Shown piece by piece: positions 20,865-32,200 of a stretch of 64,000 bases of DNA. A program made the translations under genes and the position numbers. The stretch is from the NCBI GenBank assembly GCA_010015655.1, contig ML976669.1:1-64000 (forward strand), given 5' to 3'. This stretch comes from Bimuria novae-zelandiae CBS 107.79 (taxonomy: Eukaryota; Ascomycota; Dothideomycetes; Pleosporales; Didymosphaeriaceae). The notes beneath the pieces are model-generated. The model ran no database searches. It was given only the letters and a program-made list of their open reading frames with translations, and was not told the DNA's origin. Positions within the stretch are counted from its first letter, which is position 1; the number at the start of each line of letters is the position of its first letter.

Positions 20865-22689
20865 ACGTGGTTCACCACCGAGCGGGCCAACCCCACCGAG
20901 CGGGCCACTTTTTAAAAGTTAGTCTATTGCGAAGCGCCTCCTACAACACCACTACAATTTACTATAATTCGCAGAACATAGAAATACTATTCAGACTTAT
21001 CGCTATTAAATGCATCTATAATTTCTACTGCGCAGGTGCGAGCGTTGTGGCCAGCTTCGCCGTAACGTCCGCAGCGCCTCTGCCCACGCACCCTCTTTGC
21101 AGACTCTTCACCCTCCTTTTGCCCACTACTATCCTTTTTAGCTATTAAATTGACTACCTCTCCTACTATAAGTGTCTTAGCTACCTAAATATACTTCCTC
21201 TTTTAACTTTTTACCTCTATTACTATCTCTACTGCCTTACAAAGCCCTACTATTTCTTATTATATTAATACTATTTCGTGCCCTATTAATGTAATACCTT
21301 TATTAAGCTGCTTAATAGCTCTAAGAAGCGGAGAAACTAGTAAATTTCTATACTTCTATATACGCTTACAAACTAGTGTTAACTAAGCCTCTATTTCGCG
21401 GAGGTTACTTAGTATTTTTAATTCCTATAGGGTGTCCTCTACGTTAGGTGGAGTTAGCGTACAAAGAACCACATCAAGTCTTAATAACACCGCCTCTAGG
21501 TCGTGTAAGACTAATCTAGCGCCTCTAAAGCCTGCGCAGATGTTCGCCTTTATTATTACTTTTTTAAAAGCTACTTTAAAGGCTAGTAGAAAGGCCTCCT
21601 TCTTAATTTACTTAGTGCCGTACCGTGCTAAGCTACTAATCTTATTACTATACGCCCGCTTTAAAGGCGAAAAACAACCCACATCAAGTGGCTACAAAAG
21701 GTGTGATAAGTATAAAGGCATATAGAGAATAATAATCTTCTATTCCTCACAGTATTTATAGAATTCGTGTGAGCAGTGGCTCTTATAATTATCTATAATT
21801 AGTAGCTAGTGTGCACCCAAACTACGCGCCTTAGTATAGGTATTAAAGTACCTTAGCTAGGCAAGGCTAAGCTTGTTTAACGTCTAGCTATTAGAACTAA
21901 CTTTAATAACCTAGTCTCGAGATAGATTATAGAACTAAAACGTAATTAGAATCTTGCTAAAGAAGATAAGAAAGGGTAGTAGAGCCTAGCCTTTAGCGCT
22001 AACACCCTAGATATTAGTAACCTACCTATAGTTACTAGGTTAAATCTTCTTTAGGTTGCTTCGCTTCTTAGAGCCTGTAAAGACTATCTGACCCTGTATT
22101 ACCCCTATTATAAAGCCTGTCTTGTCGAAGTTGTACGTGTCGTTATTAGCGATACCGTACTTAGCCTTAGTATTAGTAACTAGCTTAAATTAGGGCGTTA
22201 TAATACGTAGATCTTTGTTTAAGGCTTACTAACGATTATATAAATAGCTCCTTTAAAGCTTAATTTCTGGCGTACGCGTCTTAAGCCTGTCTACCTAGTA
22301 CTTACTAATAGGCTATCCACCGCGCTTAGTAAGTAGATTATTAGCTATATCTTAGACTATATCCCTTATTGCACCTATTCCTCGCTAGTTAAGCTTAAGT
22401 ATATGTCGGACTAGAGCCTCCTCCTCTAGCTTAGTTAGCTTCTTGGAGTTGGGCTCGCGATCGCGTTAAAAGAGGGCTCCTTAGCGTTATTATTATACTA
22501 TTATTTAAGGCACGCTAAAGGCTATAATAACGCGTCTTTTACTCTTATCACGATCTTTAATTATAGCTTAAATAGCAAGCTATAGTGCGCGTTATGTTGT
22601 GATGGCATTATAGTATAAGCTAGAGGTGGGCTGCATTTAGCAAAGTTGGCCTGCTTGGTGGGGTTGGCCCGCTCGGTGGTGAACCACGT
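20865..22689 (-). mobile_element. Pogo/Fot1-type transposon (Pogo-2), copy 1, RIP-degraded
   Basis: The element is bounded by inverted repeats starting ACGTGGTTCACCACCGAGCG and flanked by TA (20863-20864, 22690-22691). Each terminal repeat holds two direct copies of ACCGAGCGGGCCA. It is 1825 bp long. Transposase remains lie on the minus strand (about 22560-21430): KYGIANNDTYNFDKTGF, then a DDE/PLDV region, then KANICAGFRGARLVLHDLEA. Gln and Trp codons are replaced by stops throughout. The open frames seen on the plus strand are antisense to this relic. Confidence 0.88.
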
Positions 22690-22691
22690 TA

Positions 22692-24627
22692 TAAGTTAAT
22701 TTAATATACGTATACTTAGATAATTGCTTCCTTAAAATTAACTTTTATAGGCTAGAATTAGCAAAATAAAGAACAAAAATCTTTTAATAAAAGTACTTAT
22801 AACACGCCTTATATCTAAGAGTAATTAATAATATAACTAAAGTGTAAAGTATAAGTAATTATAAAATTAACGTTAGTGACCTGGCCTTAAGTTTTAGTAA
22901 TTTCTTATATTTACTATATAAATAAGCTCTCCTTATCTTCATCTTTATCCTCTCGCTCCTTTCGCTTCTTATGCTCTACATGCTCTTTTTTTTTTTTTAT
23001 ATTCTTTAGACACTAAGCTTTTTACTCTAAAGTTAGTTTTTTTTAAATCTACGCTGCTAGCGGATAGTATATACTTAAAATTTAAATAGTAAAGATAGTA
23101 GCTTTTATACTTTTTACTATAAGATATATAGTATGCTAGCCTCTAAAGAATCTATAAGTATATTAAGATTAATTTTATTATTCTTAATTATAATAAAGAC
23201 TTTTCTTACATTTCTACGATCTTTATGTGGACCTTTATTAAGCTACTACTATAGGAAAAGTAGTGTTATATAATAAAGCTTTTTTACGTTACTATAAGTT
23301 AATAGATACTACGTTAAAACTAGTAGATTATTTAGTAGGCGATTAGGCTCTTGCTACTAAATAAGTAATTATTAAAATAATTAACTTTATACTAATTAAC
23401 TTGCTATAGACGCGATTAGTAATTTAAATATATCTTTTATTATAGTCTTACTATTAGAGTCGCTCCTTCTTCGCCGTCGCCTAGCCTGCTCACGAGACCT
23501 CGCTATTATAAATCGAACGTTGTCTGACAGCGCTACAACTGTACACCTTTGCAGCGACACCTCGCGGGCCCATATGGCGACTATATTGTCCTCGACGGGC
23601 ATATGATCGGAGAATCGCACCACCAACGATTCAGTACGCTGAAAGTAGCATACATGGGTGTAGTTCGAGCACATAGTATCCTGGCACCTCACGCGTTCCG
23701 TATTTAGATAGTTAGCCTATTACCTATATAGTTAATTGCTATAATATCTAGTAGCTTAGCAAGTTAATAATTAATAATAGTAAGTTATACTTAAAAGCCT
23801 TATAGGCTACCTACGCGTAACTAACTTAAAATAAGTATTTAAAGTAACTCTAGTAGTAGTACTAAGTTAAAATCTATATACGTAGTAGCCCCTAGGGGCG
23901 TGAATGATAATAACTTTTTTATATTAGTTTTTACGTTAGTAAAACATAGGTAACTTTTTTTATACTTAAAAGTATTTATTATATAATTTTTTACTAAAGC
24001 TTAACTTAAATATATAATAATAGTAAGGCTTTTAATAATGACTTTCTTTTAGGTGCGTATCTTTATAAAAATATTATTAGCCTATCTCTATACCTTGCTT
24101 ATTATTAAGCTACTAAGTAGTTACTTATAGTTGCTATTCTCTACGCTATTAACTATCTTATTATTATAATATACTCTATAGTAACACTATATATAAGTTT
24201 TATTAACTACCTTAATAAGCTCTGTATTTAATTATTATATAAAAAGACTTAGCTAGGCTAACAATAAGCTATCCTTTAAGTATATTTTTTACTTTTTAAT
24301 ATTTTTATTCTTAAGTTGCTCTATCTTAGTTACCCTAGTAGTAGTTATATAATTAGCTTTATTTACTATTGCTTTTTTTATAAGTCTTTTTATAAGATAA
24401 CTTTATTATACGCGGCTTTTTAGCTACTTATATTACTTAAGATAGATTTTTACCCCCCTTAAATACTTAAGTACTTTTACGTTTATAACTTTTAGCTAGT
24501 ATTATAATAACCCTTAAAAATAATAGCAGGATATTATTTAGAGGATAAATTTATATATAGTAACTAATTATATAGAAAAATAGGTGGGGTCAAATGATGC
24601 GCAGGAAGCGATTACCTAACAAGCGCC
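22692..24627. repeat. RIP-degraded AT-rich relics with a GC-normal island
   Basis: Stops occur in all frames and I cannot name the original element or elements. A 245-bp island at about 23455-23700 has normal composition, sharp edges and a 98-codon minus-strand frame (RTESLVVRFSDHMPVEDNIV...) that I do not recognise. The block ends at 24627, directly before a 32-bp sequence that also marks the right border of the other large block at 55838. Confidence 0.6.
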
Positions 24628-24659
24628 CAGGTCACATGGTGAGCGGGAATTTACGAAAC
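24628..24659. repeat. 32-bp border repeat, copy 1
   Basis: The 32 bases starting CAGGTCACATGGTGAGCGGG and ending TTACGAAAC are identical to 55838-55869. Both copies lie exactly where AT-rich transposon sequence gives way to normal sequence, in the same orientation. Confidence 0.85.
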
Positions 24660-24980
24660 CACCGATAGCTCGGCGTCCGACCACCAAGATCCCGCCACGA
24701 CTCCGCCCATAAGTTTCTTAAATTAACCCCGAGATCGTGAAGACGTAGTGAAAAGTCGTCGACATGCGTGTGAAGGGAGCAGCTCGGCAAAGCCGTGCAA
24801 GCTAGGATCGCATATGCTACCATTGGGCTTTTCGCCAACATGTCCGTAGCGTGCGACCAAGAATGACCAGCCTCTTCAAACTGCGAGGAGTAGCGTAAGT
24901 TACGGGCACAGTGCACTCACCGCACGGCACCCACAGCGGACGTTGTATTAACCGTCCCGAGGCTTTGCCGTTTGACACGC
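24632..24980 (-). pseudogene. Fragment resembling a fungal transcription-factor (Zn2Cys6-type) middle domain
   Basis: On the minus strand, after a plausible 40-nt intron (GTGAGT at 24933 to CTCGCAG), the frame reads FEEAGHSWSHATDMLAKSPM then VAYAILACTALPSCSL and HDLGVNLRN. This resembles the helical segment of fungal-specific transcription factors (usually ...ILALSALHLA...). The frame ends at the 32-bp border repeat, so the rest of the gene is gone. No DNA-binding domain is seen upstream. The assignment rests on a short impression. Confidence 0.35.
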
Positions 24981-25927
24981 ACTTCCAACGGAAGGGAGTG
25001 AACAGTTCAAATTGAGCACATATAGCTGCTTTGTCTTCTACGCGGTCAAAATTTTTTTTCTTTGTACATTGCACTGGTCACACTTTAAGACGCGCATTTC
25101 AGTCTGTTCTCACATAATATTTCTTTTTACGCGTTTGCCTCGTTTCACTAGACATGCCGGATTCAGAGAGCGAATGGACGCTCTCGAAGGGTGCCACGTC
25201 CATATTCTGGTCAATCGTCTGGCCCTTTACATGCCTTGTCGTGGTTTCGTTTCCAAACCACATTAATCGATGGCTTGACTTTTCGATGGTACTCGCTGCT
25301 GGGTATTGCTCCTGGCAAACGGCTACCGATTTATCCCCTGACGGAACACTCAATGAGATGTACGTACGATACATCTTGATCGGCGGCTCACATGCTCTCG
25401 CGATGGCATACAAGAACCCTTGTACAGACACTGTCCCCAACCATGTACGTATCTCTGCACTTTGGTACTAGCTGCATGCGTTGTAGACCTTTTCATCGTT
25501 GGCCCAACTCAAGACAGTAATGCTCGCGGGCATCTTTTTCAATTTCCTTCGATGTATCGACAACTTCGTTCAGATATGCAATGCTAATAACTCGGGCAGC
25601 TTGAACCTACATACATACGATCCACTTGGAATCCCTGGTATAGAGGCTGGAAAACAGTTTTCAACATCCGAGGAATTGGCACCCAGTGGAAGAATCCGTA
25701 CCTCTGACCAGGTATCCAGTATACCTGGCTAACTCAGAAGCCATTTTCCGACGTCAAAAACTCCGATACCGAATTACTCACCACGCGACATAACCTCACA
25801 GCTAGAGGCAAATGGGCCGGCATAGCCATTCGTTGCGGATACTTGCTGTTGCATTTCTTCCTCCTCGCGGCTTACTATGAGTTTATGGATCCCCAAATGC
25901 TGCTCAGTGTACCCCCAGCACAGTTGG

Positions 25928-26027
25928 CAACAAGCAAGTCAAGTCTCGTTGACGGAGCACCGTCTGGTTCGTGACAGCCTGCACGTCCCAACATTAGGGC
26001 CGTTCGCAAGACTTGACTTGCTTGTTG
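25928..26027. mobile_element. 100-bp foldback MITE-like insertion
   Basis: Perfect 19-bp inverted repeats CAACAAGCAAGTCAAGTCT (25928-25946) and its complement (26009-26027) bound a 100-bp segment. It interrupts the acyltransferase frame. I see no clear target duplication. Confidence 0.65.
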
Positions 26028-26197
26028 ACTTGTCTGACCCCCAGGACCATCAGACTTCACTCGCGAAAACGAGGGCATCGTCCGACGTCTACTGCAGACT
26101 ATGGTAGGAAGAACGCCCCCCGCGACGCCTGTAACAACCCGCGAATTCCAGCTTCGCGCCTTAGAAGCTTTCGACAACGTCGCCCGTGATTTTCTTC

Positions 26198-26325
26198 TGT
26201 GACGGTTCAGTATGGAAGCTTGGACCACCCGCGTACGTGCGGGCCGTGCACGTGATCCACAGTATATAGCTCCATAGAGTAGTTACTCAATCAACGATTG
26301 CTTCAACACTCTTTTCGGCGTCACA
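26198..26325 (+). repeat. 128-bp solo LTR (copia-2 family)
   Basis: It starts TGTGACGG and ends GGCGTCACA, with flanking duplication TCTTC (26193-26197, 26326-26330). It is the undegraded relative of the copia-2 LTR at 18751. Ignoring it and one TCTTC restores the acyltransferase frame from ARDFL into LLSLYHDT. Confidence 0.9.
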
Positions 26326-26819
26326 TCTTCTCCTCTCTCTGTATCACGATACGTGCGCTATTGTCTGGATGTCACTCGGTCTGGACGAATCATGGGAATG
26401 ACCTCCGCTCTACGGCAGGATCTCAGAAGTTTACACTATGTCCAACAGCCGTGCTGCGCTCATATTGAGATACGTCGTTGGTATTAAGAAGCGCACGACG
26501 TTCTTCAGAATTTTGAATGCATTCCTCGTGTTTGGGATGAGCGCGGTGATGCACTCCATGGTCGCGACAAGGCTTGGGCATCCTTGTGCGTGGGGAAGGA
26601 ACATGTGGTACTGGATGCTACAGCCTATTGCCTTCATGATCGAGGGGATAGTGCAATTCTTCTGGGCGAAAGCTAGAAGGCATCGCGAGTGACGTCGATT
26701 GTACGCTCAGAAAACGACAATAAATGTTTTTGAAGCGCGACTATCGGTCACTGATAATTATATATTACATCGACCGTTCCGGGCGTTACAAGTACTATGA
26801 GCACTTACACCTGGTGCGC

Positions 26820-27536
26820 TCAGAGCATAAGAACGGCAGCAATCGCGCAACCGATCACGGATCCTCCGATTTTCAAACTCGCAGCAGATCCAGGAGTTTT
26901 GCTTGGAGAGGTAGCACCACTCTCGGTAGGAGAGCCGCTCTCGCTACCCGTAAGTTCAGTCTGTCCCGTCTGCGACAGCTTCTCCGCACCCGCCGTGATC
27001 GTGACGTTGAATTCGGAATCGGCCAGGTCAGTCCCTTTCAACTGCAGAGTGCTGGTTGACGCAGTTGCTAGTGCGTTGAAATCGCTCAGCACCGACGGTG
27101 CCACCGATCCCGTAGTGCTGGCGGTGGCATGGTAAACACACTCGGCCACTGCGTCATCAATACTGCAATCCCATCCATAATCCACCATAATGCCCTTGTA
27201 TTCGTCATCCCCGGGCCCCCATGCAGGCAATTTTGTAGCTATAATGGCCGTCTTAGGGCCTTGGGTGACCGTCATGCCGTCCGTGGGCATGCCGCAAATG
27301 GTCTCCGGGGTGCCAGGAACGCATTGAACGTAGAGGGTGGTCCGGGAGGATTCGACGCCGACGACTGAGCCCACAAGCGGCATCTTTTCGCCGCCTGGAA
27401 GGTGGTCGTGTTGAGGAATGAGCACCCAGGTTATAGGGCCGGTGGGTTGCGCCGTTGTGGATTTAGGCGTGGTTGACTGTGCGGACGTTGCGACAGCGAT
27501 GCTAAAGAGCACGGCGACTGAGGTTTTCGAGTACAT
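26820..27536 (-). CDS. Secreted GPI-anchor-type surface protein, 238 aa, function unknown
   Basis: This is a single-exon frame. The N-terminus is a signal peptide (MYSKTSVAVLFSIAVATSAQ). A Thr/Ser/Pro stretch follows, then a globular part of about 120 residues with four cysteines (QCVPGTPETICGMPTDG, then YGWDCSIDDAVAECVYHATA). A Ser/Gly/Thr-rich stalk (ELTGSESGSPTESGATSPSK) and a hydrophobic end (IGGSVIGCAIAAVLML) complete the usual layout of fungal GPI-anchored wall or membrane proteins, with likely anchor addition in the PGSAAS segment. I do not recognise the globular domain. The frame and GC-rich codon use are intact although it lies 0.5 kb from a transposon block. Confidence 0.8.
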   Translation of the reverse strand: MYSKTSVAVLFSIAVATSAQSTTPKSTTAQPTGPITWVLIPQHDHLPGGEKMPLVGSVVGVESSRTTLYVQCVPGTPETICGMPTDGMTVTQGPKTAIIATKLPAWGPGDDEYKGIMVDYGWDCSIDDAVAECVYHATASTTGSVAPSVLSDFNALATASTSTLQLKGTDLADSEFNVTITAGAEKLSQTGQTELTGSESGSPTESGATSPSKTPGSAASLKIGGSVIGCAIAAVLML

Positions 27537-28002
27537 TTTGAGCGTTTAGCTTTGTAAGCTTTGTAGTGAGCGACTTAGAATTGTTATTGAAAATGAGTGT
27601 GAACGATAAATGAGGGCATGGACAAGCGAACGAGCGAAGGTGTCCTCTACGGTAAAGCTTGAAGAAGAGGAATCGAATATGAAATGCAAGCCGATCGCGT
27701 GCGGTCTTCGAGCGCCTAAATAACGAATTACCTTTCAATCCGTAGCTCGGCGCCATACTCAATTCTTACTAGGTAGGGGCGAAGTGGCTCATGCAAGGAT
27801 CTGACTAGTCTACTATCCCCTGCACTGTCAACACCGCCCTGGTTCGGACCATATGATGATGGCCAATCGGATGAATTGTTCCGAACTAACATGTTAAGAT
27901 CCCTAGGGGTAGCTGGTCCCTAAGGGCTATGGTTGGTTCTCGGGCAGGAGTACTGGTAGGACGGGAAGGGTGTGTAGTGATAGCTTGCGCTTGTCACTGG
28001 GG
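27537..28002. other. Upstream region of the GPI-type gene, no other gene
   Basis: About 465 bp of normal composition. It likely holds the promoter of the minus-strand surface-protein gene. It ends at the first LTR of the large block. Confidence 0.5.
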
Positions 28003-28318
28003 TGTTAGCATTAAAGGTATGTATAGTATAATTAAATTAATAAGGTTGCTTATTTAGATCTAAACGATAGATTAATAAACAGGTTAAACACGATAGTAGA
28101 AGACTACCATCGTGGTCCTATATATACATGTCCTAGACTGCTCGCTGGTGAGCGCTCTTTGGCGAGCGCTCTCTGGCGAGCGCTCTCTACAGAGCAGTCA
28201 CATGACTTAGCGCCATGCGGCGTAGTCGCGAAATGACTAGTCATTCATAGCGAATGACATGAGGGGTTAAGTATAAAACCGGCACAGTCTTCCTAGGATC
28301 TCGGATCCTAACATAACA
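28003..28318 (+). repeat. 316-bp LTR of an unassigned retroelement
   Basis: It begins TGTTAGCATT and ends CTAACATAACA. It contains a TATA-like GTATAAAACC (28271) and three tandem copies of a GGYGAGCGCTCT unit at about 28146-28187. Transposon-like AT-rich sequence follows to 28804 and may resume after 51070. No second LTR or target duplication was found, so it may be solo or the 5' end of a relic. Confidence 0.6.
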
Positions 28319-28804
28319 GAACACTAAAACTTATGCTTCTACAGGGTAACTTTATATAGCGAATTCATTTCTAATGGCCTTTAGATAGGTTTACATAATA
28401 ATTAAGCTTATTTTATATTTATTAACTTAACTATTTAATAGCGATGGAGATGCTCCTTTTAGCACTTAGTATTAATTTCTAACTAATATAAAGGTAGCTA
28501 GTAGAGCAAACACCTATAATAAGTCCTTAGAAAATACTAAGAGCTATAAGATAAACGTAAATTACTAATAACTTATACTAAAGGTATTTAAGATAAAATC
28601 TTCTTATTTATTATACGCCTAATTATTATATAATTAATATAGCTTTTGCCCTTTATAAATAGCTTTATAAATATATAGAAGCGGTCTTAAAAGCTCTCTC
28701 TACTAATAAGTACATTATTAACTTTTAGACGCTTATTTAACCCTTAAGTAAGGCAATAGCCACGCTTAAAGAGCTACTTAATAAGGGTATATAGGAACTT
28801 CTTA

Positions 28805-29256
28805 TGTTACGACCACGAACCCCACAAGGATGAAGAAGCCAGACAATTACGCTAAGAGAGTAATTGTTGACGAAGTAGCAGAGTTAACGGGGCCTAACGG
28901 GGCGCGGGGCAGCTTAGTTAGCAGTTACGTAACGAAGTCCCGCATAAAGGGAAGTCCTATGGGACTACCGTAGTCCCTAGGACTACAGGGCCTTGGCGGG
29001 ACTACGAAGAAGGAATAGGCTAGTATATAGTATGGCAACTTTCCTATTGTTATTTCCTTCCTCGTAGTTAACTTATATATCTTCTGTGCGAGTACGTTCT
29101 CCTATACAAACTAATAGTTATCTTATTTATTATAAGATTAGATTATCTAGCCGCGCTAAGTGTCGCATTAACTTATACTACTAAATAATCTATAAAGCAC
29201 CACGATACCTTACCGCCCTAACCTAGATTAGAACAAAGTGTAAGAGCCTTATAACA
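28805..29256 (+). repeat. Gypsy 5' LTR
   Basis: 452 bp, matching 50620-51070 with scattered transitions between the two. It contains the GC-rich piece GGGGCCTAACGGGGCGCGGG and an AT-rich 3' half shared with the solo LTR at 59780-60224. Confidence 0.92.
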
Positions 29257-29299
29257 CTTTAACTACCCTATAGTATAATAGCAGGACCTAGTTCGACCA

Positions 29300-32200
29300 C
29301 CGCAGCTCCGGCACCTAAGGAAAAGACCCTAAGAGAGATAGTTATTAAATAAGCGGCTTAGATAGCCCAGTTACAGGAAATCATCAACCAGATGAGCGAA
29401 AAGATAAGCTAATAGGAAAATGCGAAACATCAACCAAAGGTCCTGAAGCCCGAACCCTATTCAGGAAAGGGTCACCCAGGAACGTTCCTAACCTAGATAG
29501 AACTATTTATCCATTACAACCTAGGAAAGTTTAATACGGAATAAGACAAGATTCTAGTTACTTATATAAATATACAAGACAAGGCAGCCGCGTAGGCTAG
29601 ACTAATAATTAATAATTTCCTTAAGAATGGCAAATTAGAGGATTATAGTTTAGACGCTACTAAAGACGCCTTTAAAGACTAGGAGACTTTTTATAAGGCC
29701 ATAAAAGGAATATTCGGCACCATTAATAAAGGACATTAAGCCAAAATACGCCTCCAGCGCCTACGTTAGGAGAAATCGGCGGTACTCTATACACTAGAGT
29801 TTAAACAGATCATGGCAGAACTCAAAGGATAGGGAGAAGCCCCACTTATAATTGCCTACTATAACGGACTAAAAGAATCGGTTAAAGACGAATTGGTCCA
29901 ATAAGGAAAAGCAGACGACCTGGAAGAACTTATTAATAATATAATTAAAGTAGATAATCGCCTGTACGAACGCAAGCTAGAAAAATAGCATAGTACTAGG
30001 CTACTTACTAGAAAAGAGAATTAATTTAGGCCCGCAGGAAGAGACCAGGACGGAGATATTATTATAACTAATAAAGCCTAATAGTATAAAAAGAAGAACG
30101 GCAAGGGAAAATAGCTATACAGACTAAAGAAAAGTTATTAAGGCAAAAACAGCATCTTGTAGAAAGAGCGAGAACGGAGGTTTAAAGATAAAGCCTGCCT
30201 CTAATATAGTAAGCTAGGCTACTTCGCCAAAGACTATAACGATTAGGAGACTAAGGTTAATACGACTAACCTCCTACGAGTGGCTATAGCCACCCTCACG
30301 CTGGCAAAAGCTGACGGAGTGGATCTTACGCAGGAGATCCCGGAGCTAATAGAAAAAGAAGAGGAACGAAAGACCCTTCCTAAGTACAGATCTTCTAAAG
30401 ACTGGCTAACGACACCTGATAGATGTGCAGCAGTGCGCTACATCAATCGTTTTAGTGTAAGGCAAAAGTGATCGTCCAAGGGGCACACGCATGGGACGCC
30501 TACTGGCTAGCGGAGAAACTACAGGGGCGCCTAAAACAATACCTACGCCAGATTATAATACAGGAACAATATGAATACGCTAAATGGTGGCAATGCACGC
30601 GTAAAGGATGCCGATAACACTCTAAGGCTAGAGTTAGGGCCTCCTATTTTCCAGGAGGTTTAGAACACTATAAGCTAAAGCAGAGCTAGTGCAGCGTGCC
30701 TAATAATTACTATAAACACTTTCTAGCCTATTAGGCTAAGCACTATAAATAGAATAGTTAGCATTAATATTTTAATATTACCTATAAGCTACATAAGTAG
30801 TAGAAGTTCGAAACAGGCTAGTTCCCTTAGGGCTTAGACCCCCGCGATACTAGCACGATAATAAGGAATACGTAGCTAGGAAGAAACGCGGACTACTTAT
30901 TAATTAGGTAAGAATAATGTAACCTATAGTGCTTCGCACACTTAAGCCTACAGGAAGAGGCAGCCTCCTTAGACAGCTGTCTAGGGCATAATGTATTAGC
31001 CTAAAACGAATGCCTTACTCTAAATTGCCCGCAACATGGGAATCAAGGAGTATATAAATCTAATAAGATTAGAGAGACTTACGCCCTGTATTAATAGCAA
31101 TATAAGTAGCACTAAATTAAGGAAGTCTCTAAGCTATCTAAGGTCTAGGACTAAATTAAGGAAGCCAACGCCAGTTAGCCTAAAATCTTAGACAAAGGGT
31201 CTAATAATTTAAAAAACTAAATTGTTACTAGGCAACGAGCCACACTAGTAATAGTGTAATTATTATAGCTTATTAAGTAGACACTCGCAGAATTAAAAAA
31301 CGCTTAATTAAAGATATTACAGTGCATAGATATCGTGTTATAGTACTAATTAACCTAGGGGCAGACGCGTGTCTAATCGCCTCGCAAGTAGTTAAGAAGT
31401 ATAATATGCTATATTATAATAAAAAAACACTACTGCAAATAGGACTTGCGGACGGGACCTAATTATAGGGATACGGTGACAGTTGGCTGCGCCTCGAGAC
31501 GGCGCTGGTATAAGTTAATATAGAAGGCCTAGAGAGCCAACACGTCTTCACTATCGCGGAGATAGGAGACATCGAAGCCATCGTTAGATACGAATGGCTA
31601 GAATAACATAATCCACAAATAGACTGGATTGAACGAACGATCCTTCCCCGGGACCTACTAGCGAAGGCTTAGGCGAGCCCTGGTGGGAGGGAAACTCCCC
31701 AACCTCAGGCGAGAAAAAGGAGTCAACTATCTAGGATGCAAGAAATATTAGTATATAAAATAGATAAGATCTTAAAGTAACACCTAGGGCGAGTGCACTA
31801 TATATAGGTCTAGGAAACTAAGATAGTCCTAGATAACCCTAGTCTGCTAGAAGAATACAAGGAATTCGCAGACCTGTTTAAGGAATACAACGAGACTATC
31901 CTACCCGAACACAAGGAGTAGGATTACGAGATACCACTAGTAGAAGGAGCCAAGCTACGGCTAGAACGCCTAAGGCCCCTCACCTATAAATAAGAAAAAG
32001 AGTTAAAAGAGCTAATACAGAAGAATCTACGCTTAGGGAAATAGCGGCCTAGTTAGAGTTCTATGGCCTTCCCTATACTCTTTGTTCGCAAAAAAGACGG
32101 CAGGCTATAACTCTATATGGATTATAGATAGCTAAACGCTATAACGATTAAGAATTGCTACTTATTACCACTAATAACGGAGCTTATGGATAGACTCCGA

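Larger units (their letters stand above)
25154..26692 (+). pseudogene. Wax-synthase-like membrane O-acyltransferase, disrupted
   Basis: ATG at 25154 opens MPDSESEWTLSKGATSIFWS with hydrophobic segments. Later pieces carry family marks: AGIFFNFLRCIDNFV, WNPWYRGWKTVFNIRGIGTQ, KWAGIAIRCGYLLLHFF, PPLYGRISEVYTM, and FLVFGMSAVMHSMVATRLGH with the histidine typical of MBOAT/wax-synthase enzymes. Defects: a frame change near 25590, a stop near 25690, a 100-bp hairpin insertion at 25928, a solo LTR at 26198, and TGA where Trp is expected in EWPPLYG (near 26400). An intron (GTACGT at 25445 to TTGTAG) is plausible. Such enzymes acylate lipids or secondary metabolites in the endoplasmic reticulum. This copy cannot be active. 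Confidence 0.7.

Noticed and set aside
21432..21725. 97-codon plus-strand frame, repeated at 54092-53772 on the other strand
   Set aside because: It is the antisense of the Pogo-2 transposase; conservation reflects the transposon, not a second gene.
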